From Euryodendron excelsum (Eukaryota > Streptophyta > Magnoliopsida > Ericales > Pentaphylacaceae), in the NCBI GenBank assembly GCA_033060915.1, contig CM065399.1, forward strand, positions 17,594,501-17,658,500: a stretch of DNA of 64,000 bases, given 5' to 3'. Numbering within the stretch: the first letter of the stretch is position 1; each line of letters opens with the position of its first letter. Positions 1-10,700 of the stretch are shown here, one piece after another. The notes under the pieces are model-generated. The model was not told where the DNA came from. It made no database searches and was given only the letters and a program-made list of their open reading frames with translations. The position numbers were made by a program, and so were the translations under genes.

Positions 1-1162
1 TGCATCAAATCATCCTATTTCTTGGGTCAAATCATCGTATCCAATCATCTCTGTCATGTCATGGATTTGCTTCACCACTAGGTTCTCACAAATGTGTGCA
101 TTTTCTATTGTCTTTGCTTCTCCCCCACCCCCCATGTTTATCAGAGTTATTTTAATGGTACAACTGCTTTTAGTTTCAAATAGTAAATTTAGGTTTTTTA
201 CTTTGGAACTCCGAATGTTTATGGTTCTCTAGTAGTGAAATTGCCATTACCATGGCTGGAGGTGCCATTTAACTTGAAAGTAATTCAATTCACAAAGAAA
301 TCCTTCATTTAATTTTTAAATGGTAGAAATTTAAGGAATGAACAAAAAATTCGGTATTTTTCAAAATTTACCAAGCTATACAAAACTATAACAATGTCTT
401 TTATATTTATTGTTCTTCATATATTAAGAGAGGATTTGTTTAATAATGTGATTGATGTGATGCATTTGGAGTGAACGAAACAGGCGTACCTTTTGAGGAT
501 GTAGAGATGGCAATACCTAAAACTTAAATGGTCTGTTTTACATAGACTTAATTTTCGTCTTAATAAGAGATGATTTTTTTTACACACACACAGCGAGAGC
601 TATTTTACAAATCTTGTTAAACCTTTGAGTAGACATGCTAAACATATTTAACTTTGGCAGAAATATGTAGAATGTTCAATCACTTTCTTGTCTTGTATAA
701 AAGTGTATATGTATTCTTTTTCTGTCCTGAATGTTATTGCTGGAGGGAGACATTCTTTATGGGGTTTTAGACAATAGGTGCATTGACTTGAGACGTAAAG
801 AGGGCATTTATAGGTCTTCTTTGTTAAACCAAATAGCAAAAGCACGCAGCTATAGTGATGAGTTCTATTCTTTTTTATGCTGTCTAGTTGTGTTCTGGGA
901 GTTTTTGGAAATCGGAATCCCCTTTCTTCATAGGGATACTCATGCCATGGAAGTTTCATTTCAAAGTTTCATATGGGTACTTTGATAGTTGTAGTGCTCT
1001 GTTAATTTGTCCTCTATCTCGAACCTGGAGTTATGCATGATGCTTCTTTGTGCAATAGTAAAAGATGTTGCTGCCAACCATGAGAACTGGGTTGAAGTTT
1101 GTCTATTTGAGAGGAGCAGCTGGACTATGTTACATTAACTCTTCAAAAATATAGGAAGTACC
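1..1162. other. Gene-free left edge
   Basis: This is AT-rich sequence with no open frame that I recognise on either strand. The longest frames (648-959 minus, 731-985 plus) overlap each other, have no recognisable motif, and look like chance. I see no splice-linked coding exons, RNA gene or clear repeat boundary before 1163. Confidence 0.5.
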
Positions 1163-1170
1163 GTGTCGGA

Positions 1171-1631
1171 CCTACGTTACCTGGAACGCGGATTGTTCAG
1201 GTACATGGAACGGGAACGGAAACGAGAACATGATACGCCACATGTTCTAAAATATGGTACGCTAGAGGTAGAGTTTTATAAATTACACAACTAAAATTAA
1301 GGTATTTCTAGAACAATTTTCTTTAACAATTAGTCATTTAATAAAATAGAAGCTATGTTTTTTCAATGTAATCATCTAAAAACACATTCTAGGAGTATTA
1401 TTTTTCATTTTTTGTATATTGTTATGTCAAAATTCCATTCTTCCTATATTTTAGCTCATTATATTTGATGTTTTTTCTTCGTTAGGTGACCTTTAAAGAA
1501 ATAAATGAAAAAAAAGTTTGAGATCGCATTGAATCGCTAAATTCACTGTTTTGAAATGCTAGTGTACCAAATTTCAGAACGGCATGCCAAAAATGTAAAT
1601 CGCTAAGGTAGTAGAGTATTATGGTAACACA
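1171..1631. mobile_element. hAT-like non-autonomous element, copy 1
   Basis: A 461-bp element bounded by the 8-base near-duplicate GTGTCGGA (1163-1170) and GTGTCCGA (1632-1639). It aligns along its whole length with 21910-22351; shared landmarks include GTTACYTGGAAC near the start, ATGTTCTAAAA, AATCATCTAAAAACACA, and GAGTATTATGGT near the end. The ends form an imperfect inverted repeat: GTTACC just inside the left end, and TGTTACC on the complement of the right end. An 8-bp target duplication and CAGTGTTACC-like ends point to the hAT superfamily. No transposase is present. The call rests on the pairwise match plus two independent 8-bp duplications. Confidence 0.75.
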
Positions 1632-1639
1632 GTGTCCGA

Positions 1640-4079
1640 CTCTAGACACTTCTCCGACAGTTAGGTAAGGGTATGAGTGTGAATATGCATCCGACATGTA
1701 TTATTAAACATTCACTTGAACTTATGATATAAATATGGTAAACCTCTCATATTATGCATAAAATACTCTATTACACCTTGTGAACATTATTTTATCATAG
1801 AAAATAGAAGTATATTAAAAAGTATGAATATTTTGTCGTGTCCCCGTGTCTTTTGACATGAGAATCACACGAATCTGAGTCACATAATCCACACTACCAC
1901 CATGACGGATTGCGCTCCAGCACGCGAATTTCTGAATTCTTCATGAAATAGGGACATTTTATGAATTGCTTTTGTTCAGTTGGCGGATTGCATATGAATT
2001 ATACTTTAGGCCCCTAAGAAGCTGCCAGAGTCATTTTATGGCGAGTGAATCACACCATAACGGCCCACTGTTGCGCCTAGCAAGGAACTCAACATATGAG
2101 AAGTCAAAATACACAGGCGGAGGTTTGAACCTGGAAGGGCAGGTTGCAAGAGAGGCATTTAAACCATTGAACTGTAGACATAAAGATTGAACAACTCTCT
2201 CTTTTGTTTTCTTTTATTACATTTTTGTTGTATTTGTTAAAAACATTTTCAGATACATAAAATCGAAGCATTATCTATATATATAAATGTTACATATTAT
2301 AAATTTATTTTAAAATATATAAATATATATACGCTCTTTGGAGGCTCTTTCACTCTCAATCCTTTTGACAAAGGATACTGTGACACTCACATTCATGCTC
2401 CACGAATCAATGACTTAGGTTCTAGGAAATATGTAGACTATATGTTGTTACTATGTTGGTCGAGGTTAAATTTAGAAAGTAATAATGTGATATCTGGGTT
2501 GGGATACCTGTGAATAGGCCTCTTGGTGTAAACTAAGATAGACTGTGAGATGATTCTATAATAGTGGTCAGTAATAGTAGAGAGTTTAGCTCACTTTTCT
2601 TTTTCTTCTTCTTTGCACTCTCTTTCTAATTTTTTTGCGACCCTTCCGTCATCTATTATCTTATCTCTCTATATTGAGGTAGGTGAGATGTGTCGTGGCT
2701 TGTTTTGAGCTCATTTAAGGCTTAAGATAAGTCTGCGTATGATATAGACCAGCCCAGATTTGTTTTGACTATAAATTTTGAGATTATCATTGAAGTTCTT
2801 ATCAGAGCCTCCAATTGTGGTAGCTTGTAAGTTTTCAGTCATATGGCATTATATGGGTGCTAACCGTCTTAAAACATGTTCTGTTTTTGAAGGAAAAAAT
2901 TGTGTCTGAAGGTAGTGGGGTCCCGTTAAGGCTACCATATAAATCCTTCTGGTGTGTATTTTTTATTCTGTTTTTATTACTGCTCCTTTTGTTTTTGCCT
3001 GTGTATAGGAGAGGACTTAGCATTCTCTCCCTGGGCATTGAGAAGCTAGTGCTTCTCATTAGCAGAGCCTTAAAATTCTTGCCACTACGTTCCTTTAATC
3101 TATGATGTCATGCTTCTCGTCCTCTCTTCATCTGAATCAATATTTATTATGGCTTTTTTCAGGATGTATAACTGTCAAACTTGTCGCGGATGAAACTTTT
3201 TAGTTGTATTTTCCCAAGAAGATTAGGAATAACCTCTCCTAATTCTGTGAGAAGGATGCATGGATTTATTTGTCATCTATCAATTGCCATGCATGATATT
3301 TGGTTTTATATTCCTGTTTATGTTGCAAGGACCACAAAACATTGATGTCAGAACAGATGGGGAGCATATGTTTGAAATTTTATATTTGCACTTGAAGCAT
3401 TCCACAATTTCTTTGAAAAAAATTCACTAGATTTAGTAGGATGTTGATACACATCACAGGTACAAGATTTAGATGAGACTCAGTTGATTTTCCTGAAAAA
3501 TGACTTATTCTATTGCTTCTTGGTGTATTTCTGTTTTCCGTGCAGATTTACTTTCTTATGAACATGCCACTCACAAGGGACAGCCTTTTGTATTCTAACG
3601 TCAAGCTTGACTAAGAGTCAACAGGGAGATGTTTCTTGAACTTTGAACTGCTAGAAGAATTCCAGGTTTTCATAAAATCATACGCTGATGCAGCACTTGA
3701 TAATTGGAGATTCATTATTCACATTCTTGCTGTTTACATAGTTGGATTTGTGAAACCTGCTTCTGGTTCTTCTGTGGTTTCTGTAAAGGCTGATCTTGTT
3801 AATCAGTTTACTTTTTTTAGGTACTATTTTGGCTGGATGAATGGGGAATCGGATAGCTAGCAACAACTCTTGGTAGACTTGAAGCTTTCCTATTTATGTA
3901 ATGATGAAATGAGGGCACTGGGCAGTTAAGGGGACCGGGAAAAGGCGAAATAGGAGACCTGAGGTTATTCTGTTATAATGGGTATTTGGTGGCTTGATGT
4001 TGGAAGCTTTTCTCCATCAAAAATTGTGAACAATGAAAACAAAGAATCGCAAACTTCACCGTTCTTTGTCAATGGTGTT
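1640..4079. other. Gene-free repeat-derived stretch
   Basis: No gene can be supported. 1640-1885 carries sequence of the GTGTCCG..GTGTC type surrounding the hAT-like element. 1885-2430 resembles 55640-56170 and is listed separately. 2830-3110 has low-complexity T-rich sequence. One possible short terminal exon lies at 3546-3614: after a TGCAG acceptor it reads 22 codons and then TAA, with no recognisable homology. The open frame at 3636-3860 shows no known motif. Confidence 0.4.
1885..2430. repeat. Retroelement remnant related to 55640-56170
   Basis: The segment shares a series of landmarks, in the same order, with 55640-56170: a 'CCAYTGAACTRYA' block, a T-rich/TATA-rich stretch, 'ATATATATACRC.CT..GGAGGC.CT.TCACTC', and 'AATCRRTGACTTAGG'. 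In the second locus this tract lies directly next to a 1-kb LTR-like repeat, so I infer that both are untranslated or internal parts of one retroelement family. It is strongly diverged and has no coding sequence or clear ends. Confidence 0.45.
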
Positions 4080-4087
4080 CTTGTGAG

Positions 4088-5078
4088 CAGTGGCAGACCT
4101 AGGATTTAAGTTGAGGGGGGGCGCGAAAAAAAAAAATTTTGTTGAAGGGAGGATTAAAGGAAAAAACTAAATAAATAACATAAACAGGGCTACAAAATCA
4201 ATTATATCTAAAAAAAACTTGTCTTAGCTTCTCTTTCGCTGTTTCTTGTGAAATACACTTGTGGGTGTGGTATGACTTTAGCCAGAGAGAGAAAGAGATG
4301 AAGGGTTGTTAGTAAGTGGGTTTTATGAGTTTTTTTTAATGCAAGTAGGTTTACAGGGTTTTGGGGCGTAGTAATGATGGTGTGTTTGTGGGTGTAGTGT
4401 GGGTTTAAGCAGAGGGAGATCAAGAGTTATCTCAACAAGTGGGTTTATTGGATTTTTTTTTTTTTTATGCAAGTGGATTTCTTGGGTTTTAAGGTGAAGG
4501 AGTGATGGTGGTGTGCATATCGAGTTTGTGGGCGTGGCGTGGGGTTGGGCAAGAATTGAGTTTGGAACAAAATGTACAATTGATCTCAACTGTTGAATGC
4601 AATTTAAAATTAAATTTGAGCCATAAAATACAAATGTAAGAGAAACATTTTCAAAAAATGTTGTGTTTTATTGTATAGATTTTAAAAATTTTGAGAAGTT
4701 CCTCTGCTTGTCCATGAATTATTAGACACTATCATTTTTGTTTAAATTAATTTTTGAGCAAGCTTACCAATTTCTATCACTTCTGAAAATTGATCTTTAG
4801 AGTAAACATCTAAAATGTAGGTCTTAAGTTGATTAAAGCACCATAAGTTCAAGAAAAAAAATCATTAAGATAAAACTTAGCAAACCAAAACAACTTACTC
4901 TTATCAAAATCAAAGAATGAATTGCTTAGATCAAGAGATTCTATATATAAAACAGCTCTGTATTTACCTTATTAAAACGAGTCAGTGCAAAATATAAAAT
5001 AAATCGAGTTAAAACAAAAAATTCTTCAGATTTCAGGGGGCAGCCGCCTACCCTCGGCCTAAGGTCGGTCTGCCCCTG
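4088..5078. mobile_element. hAT-like non-autonomous element with tandem repeats
   Basis: A 991-bp element with terminal inverted repeats CAGTGGCAGACC (4088-4099) and, on the complement at the right end, CAGGGGCAGACC (11 of 12 identical). It is flanked by the 8-base near-duplicate CTTGTGAG (4080-4087) and CTCGTGAG (5079-5086). CAGNGGC-type ends followed by a G run, with an 8-bp duplication, are typical of plant hAT-derived elements. No transposase frame is seen. Inside lies an approximately 127-bp tandem repeat. Confidence 0.8.
4258..4560. repeat. About 127-bp tandem repeat, 2.3 copies
   Basis: Two full units begin at the GTGGGTGTGGT (about 4260) and GTGGGTGTAGT (about 4388) blocks, and a third partial unit begins near 4527 at GTGGGCGTGGC. 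Each unit continues with an A/G-rich stretch, AAGTGGGTTT, a T run, ATGCAAGT, and a GGGTTTT..TGATGGTG block. The units are imperfect. They sit wholly inside the hAT-like element at 4088-5078 and explain the local minus-strand open frames. Confidence 0.7.
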
Positions 5079-5086
5079 CTCGTGAG

Positions 5087-6686
5087 CAAGTAACTCTTGT
5101 TTGCGGTTTGGGCATATTCTCCTTTTACAACCACCATGTTTCCTCAGCACTCTTTGTGCAGTCATGGGTTTTGCTTCTGCTTCTGCTTCTTATAGTTTTG
5201 CATCAAATGTGGTTTCACAATTGTTTTGGTTTGATGTTTGCATCTTTTTATCATAGGACAAGGGCCTACATTAATGTTGTTGTAAGTTCTAACAATGCCT
5301 TTGAAGTATTCTACCAACTAGCTATACTATTGCCTCTATTCTCTAGCATTGTTGCCAAGGAACTTCAATGATCTTTATTCACAAACTTACATTAACCCAT
5401 CACTAATGCGTCTCTGATGAACACAGAAAGAAAGAGGATTAATGCATCTCCCCTTCTTCCATCAGTAAAGCTTCCATTAATCCGTAAGTAAGATGAAAAA
5501 ATCTCTTTAAAAAAAGCCCCAATAAAAAATAAAAAAATAAAAAGAAAGAAGATTATGTTGTGATTTGCTTTACATCGAACGTTATCAAATAGGAGAATTG
5601 AATGTCAATACCCATACAAAAGGCCCAGCCTGAAGGTGTATATAACAAATTGATATAGCTATATATAATAAATGTAACATTTGGCATCGTGATATAAATG
5701 TAAGGTCCGTCATGTCATATGCTAATGATGTCATGAGTAGCCTTGCAATATCGTTATTGTACAACGTATTGTGTCATATCTATTTGTTTAGAAAAACATA
5801 TTTACGCATATAAAACAAGGTGTTGGGAGACGCCCTTGCCAGAGAATAAGTCTTCTCCCAGGTCTTATTGTAAAATATCAAGTCTTTATAAATCAAGTTA
5901 TCTAGTTTGTGTATTTTAATTATGTCATCCCCCTTTATGATTGTGCCTTGATATGTTGAAGGGTGCAAACTATGCTACCTCTGTCTCTTGTAACTAGCAG
6001 AGCTCAGAACAAGAGAATCTATTCAAATGGGAACCATTGTTAGATGAATTTGGGATGCCAATTTGGGATGCTATAAGTAAAGTTCCAAACTTAAGAAGAT
6101 GCTTGAATTTTGGATTTAAAAAAAACCTAATTAAAGAAGCTGATCCAAAAATTAGTCCAAATGTGATGCTACTCATGTTGTGCCAGCGGAAGCAATTGAA
6201 ACCAAATATTTTCACACTGTAAATACTCTAAATATATACACACAACCAATAGAAACAATAGAGATAGAGATTTATCGTGATTTGACAATTTCTCGATGTC
6301 TACACTGGAGTCAAATTAACTATTCAATTAAAAAGATTACAATTCTTAACTCACAACACTCTGCCCCACAAACCCCCTGCCACACAAATGCCCCCAACAC
6401 AAATGCCCATACAAATTGCCTACGGCAATGCCAAAGAGTCCACCTCTCAATACAAATGCCCATAATAATATAAAAAGCTACTGTCTTACAAATGACACAA
6501 CCCCTACACCGGAGCGATACCCCTTACTACAACCCCTACTCTACAACATCTTCAACTCCCCATGTATCCACCCTTCTTCTTCATCCTCAACTCTATCCTC
6601 AATTTATAAGGGAGGAGAAAACTTGCCATGTCTTCAACGGCGTTGCAAATCTTTGACGATAGAAGTGGTCAACAGTGGGATCGAGT
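5087..6686. other. Gene-free upstream region
   Basis: No gene or element with clear borders. The open frames at 5108-5371, 5994-6215 and 6180-6473 have no recognisable domain and no supporting splice context. The stretch around 6270-6440 has an ATTTATCGTGRTTTGAC..GCCTACGGCAATGCC arrangement reminiscent of plant LTR sequences. I cannot place ends on it. Confidence 0.4.
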
Positions 6687-7160
6687 AGGGATTCCAATGA
6701 GGCGGGTTCGGGTTTGGGGCGGGTTTATCCCAACCTTATCCCGCCCCATTTAGAAAAACCCTTCCCATCCCCGTCCCAAAACCCGTGACGAGTTGAGACT
6801 TAAAACCTCATCCCCGCCCCGTTTAGAAAAACCCCACCCCGCCCTCGCCCCCGCCCCATTTAAACATTATATAGCTAAAAAAAAAATTTTTAAATCCCAC
6901 TAACTACTATACCATACATTAATTAGACATATACATAAGTATACATTCTACATCCATCCAAAACTTTATAGTTAAAATTTCACTACCTACATACTTAGTA
7001 TATATATAATATTTTTTTTTTATAAGTAAAAAAATAAAAAAATTAATAATTGGGGTAATCGAGGCGGGTTCAAGATACTAACAGTCTAAACCCATCCCCG
7101 CTCCGAACTTGAGTCGGGTTACTCTTCTACCCCTATTACCCGCCCATATCCCAATTAATT
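6687..7160. repeat. CGGGTTT-type GC-rich repeat
   Basis: A cluster of degenerate GGCGGGTTTGGG / CCCGCCCC motifs fills 6700-6870, and again 7060-7150 in inverted sense, around an AT-rich middle. The GC content contrasts sharply with both flanks. Such GCGGG-rich inverted arrays are common in plant genomes as small non-autonomous DNA elements. I could not find a matching target-site duplication, so the borders are approximate. Confidence 0.5.
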
Positions 7161-7703
7161 CTCTTCAAACCCATCTCATTTGGAGCGGAGCCCCGACGGT
7201 GTGAGTCAAATTGCTATCGCTAGAAACAAGCTAATATATTCTTTCGAAGACTTTGGTGGCCGACTTATAGAAGATGCGGCAGCCTTCTCATGCGAACAAT
7301 CAACAACAACCAACTTTTTTCATTTTCTTCGTTCTTCCTTCAGTTATTGGCGAGTGAAGAAAATGCCTTTTTTTTTTCTTTTCTTCTATTTCTTTAGGGC
7401 TGTCGGTGAGAGAGAAAAAACCCATCCACACCACATGGGCGGACCGGGTGGTTTCCCATCCTACAACTTGAGGCAAAGGCAAACCGAGGATAACTAAGTT
7501 TTTTTGTGATTGTCAAACTGAAATGCAATCTTTCCTCTCATATGAAAAATTAATTTTTATGTTCCGAACCGTTGACGTGCATATCGTGCATATCGTAATA
7601 GAGAACATTACACTGATGCCAAAGGCCTCTTTTTGAAATAAACAAATAAAGGGTGCCTCGGCGCTTTTTAGCTCGGCCCGGCGTACTTTAGCTTCCCGCC
7701 ACC

Positions 7704-7711
7704 TATATATA
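7704..7711 (+). promoter_or_regulatory. TATA box of the PTAC5-like gene
   Basis: A TATATATA core sits about 90 bases upstream of the chosen ATG at 7800. A CT-repeat leader (about 7785-7798) lies just before the start codon, as is common in plant 5' leaders. Transcription probably starts near 7735-7745. This is a position-based inference only. Confidence 0.5.
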
Positions 7712-7799
7712 GCTATTGTGTGGTTTAAACTCCAAACACAAAATATCAGATAAAACATTCCCTTTACTCTCACACCAGGAGAGCTCTCTCTCTCTCTCA

Positions 7800-10700
7800 A
7801 TGTCTATGTCTTGTTCTCTACCCCTTAGTTTCAATCCTCCTCTCTTCCACAGACCTCAACCTCCTCTTCTAGAACCCATTCTCTTCTCTCCATTCCCAAT
7901 CTCCAAATCTGCCCAATATTCTCTCTCTAGGCCTCTCGTTTGCTTCTCCCTCTCTCCCTCAAACAACTCCAATTACGAGAGAGAAGAGGCCCGGTGGCTC
8001 CGCGAAGAGCAGCGGTGGCTTCGGGAGGAGCAGCGGTGGCTCGGCCAGGAGTCACGATGGCAGGCAGAGCGGGAATCCCTCCTCCGCGAAATCTCGGCCC
8101 TAAAGCTCCGGATTCAGGAACTGGAGCGCCAGAGTGAAATACAAGGGGTTTCGGTGGCAAATGTTGCTGCGCTGTTGCAGTTGTTGAAGAAGGAAGGTGA
8201 GTTGGGGAAGATGGTGAATCGGATTGCGGAGAGCGGGTCAAGTGCGGTGCCGATGGTGCTGGGGGCAGCGGAGAGTGGGCAGGTCGAGGAGGTGGTGGTT
8301 GTGAAGGAAGTTGTTACAGAGGGGAAGAAGGAGGAGAAGGAGGTGAAGAAGAGGGTGACGTTGAGGAAGGGATCGGAAGGAGAAGACGTTAGAGCTATGC
8401 AGGTCTGCTTGCTTGCAATATGCATTTCTCTTCTGTCAAATTGACAAGGCGAGTTTTGTTTGTTGATATTTGTGTTATCTATGAGTTTGCTTGCTATATG
8501 CATACATATGTAGACTCACATATATGTATATTTATCTCTGTATGTAAGAAATTTTAGAATACAAGAAGAAAATAGAGAAGAAAAGGTAAGAGACCCAAAA
8601 GGGTTTTTAGTTTAACATATTTTCTTTGCAATCAACCCCTTATATATATATATATATATGGAAATGCAATACGCATTATTGAAATATGGCATTTAAATCA
8701 TGGAGGATTTTGTGGAGCCAATCACTCCAACAAATTACAAGACCGTAGATTCTTCTGGTCAACCCCATGAATCACTCTATTAATGCTTGAGTTTCGAATA
8801 ATCTTCAATAGGATGTACTGTATGTTCGTAGTGAGCAGGGTGTAATGAATTATTTGGTATGAAGAACAAGTTCTAACAGAACTTATGACATTCAAGAAGA
8901 TTAGCTAGGTGCATACTAGTCAACAACACAATAATGGCGCCTTTGGATACGATGTAGGCAGAATTGTGCATAATTGTGGTCTTATTAGAGATAGTACAGT
9001 AGTGTTTTTGGTGCATCAAATGTTTTGTCCATGCTAGGAAACTCAAATAAATGGTGAAATCCTTGGGCGTGGTGAAACGTAGTATTTCCTTCAGAAGATG
9101 GTACCATTCTAGAATTTGGTGCTTTAGCTTGGTGATGTAAAAGATCGTGGTAGAATGCTTATAATTGTTCAACTAGGTACATACAGAAGCTAGAGGGGTA
9201 AGACGCTGTAATGAAAGAAAACGCTAGAGTGCAAAAGCAGATCTTTTGTGAATTGCAGGGTCTAGGCCAGCACCAAAGCATGTGCATTTTTGGGTGGCCT
9301 CAGTGTTGGACAATTTCTCTGCAGTGACCAGGATGATCTGATATCAGCAGTCTTATCTCAATTCTGGATGGCATGCAATATTGCACTACAAATAGTTCCA
9401 TAAGTTTGTCATTTAAAAAAAAAGTCATAAAAGAGCAAAAATAATAAGAAGAATAATACAGATCCATGCAACAAGAAAAACACCTACCATCCTAGACAAG
9501 TAATAGATGCTAATAGCAAATGAAGGTGCTAAGGATATTATATTAGTTGCAGTTTAGATATGGTGGATGTTCAGCAAAACATATTTATGTGTGTAGGGCA
9601 GAATAGGCTAAAGAAAGAGGCATAAATTATCACCATCATTTGCCTCTCATCTTCAGCATTCCAACCTTGAAAACTTTCGTTAAGACTTTTAAATCCAATT
9701 CAATCCCTTTTTCGTTATATTGAAATGCCATACGGCTGTCATTTCGAGATTATTTAATATAGTACAGGCTCAAATCTTTGGGTTGTAACCATTCTTCATC
9801 TGTGGATAGGAACTACTTTGCCGTCACTCTATTGGCTGAAAGCATTGACCACCTATATAGGAAAGTTATATTACGGAGATTGCCTTTATGTCAAATATGT
9901 CAATAACAAAGAAGAAACATCTTCAGAACCTCCTTTTTGGTCACAAATTATTAATTTCCCTTATGTGAAATAGCTAATACAATTCAATTTGACGCACGTG
10001 AACATATAATTTGAAGTCCCAAGAAGAGAAAATTGAATTTCTAGTTTAAATTGCTAGTTGAATATAAGAAAGAAGAATGTCAGAACAGAAACAGAATTTC
10101 CCCTTTCTGTTCTTGTTGGTCAGATATCGAGCAAGTCTGTTCCATATTAGGAGAGGGAACTTTGCATTTGCTGTGGTAGTATTGGATCTGGAAATACTTC
10201 TTTAATGGAGGAGGAAATTCGGAGAGCAGAAGAGCATGACAAACGGTTCCAAGAATTGAATGCAAACCTGCTAAGGGTAGTATTTTGTAAGCAGAGTTCT
10301 AGTGACTGTCTATGTCTTGAAGAAGTCAGAATTTAATCGATGAAGGTCTTTATTTGAACTTTATACAGTGTCAGCATGAGAGTCAAACTTATGAGAGTGA
10401 GAGGAATCACTTCTGTTCTTACTTATTGGAGGAAAAAGGAGTTACCTTCATTCTTTAGAAGTGGAGACAAATGCAAAAGATGATACAAAAATATTTACGT
10501 CTTACTAATAAGGCCTCCAGATTTAGAAAAGTGTTAAGTGTTCCCTTCTTTCATGATTTATGGCATATGGATTACATACAATTGTAATTTTGCTTTGAAG
10601 CAGAGTAAATTTAGACCTCCCAAAAATTTTATGATTTTTATCTGAATGGTATAAGTATTGGTGGAAATTTCTTTCATTTATTTATTTTTTATTTTGCAGT

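Noticed and set aside
3636..3860. Open frame of 74 codons (starting MNFELLEEF)
   Set aside because: No motif, no splice context, and an overlapping minus-strand frame of similar length.
7927..8241. Minus-strand 104-codon frame and plus-strand 65-codon frame inside exon 1 of the PTAC5-like gene
   Set aside because: Both are shadows of the true reading frame in a locally GC-rich, repetitive coding exon.
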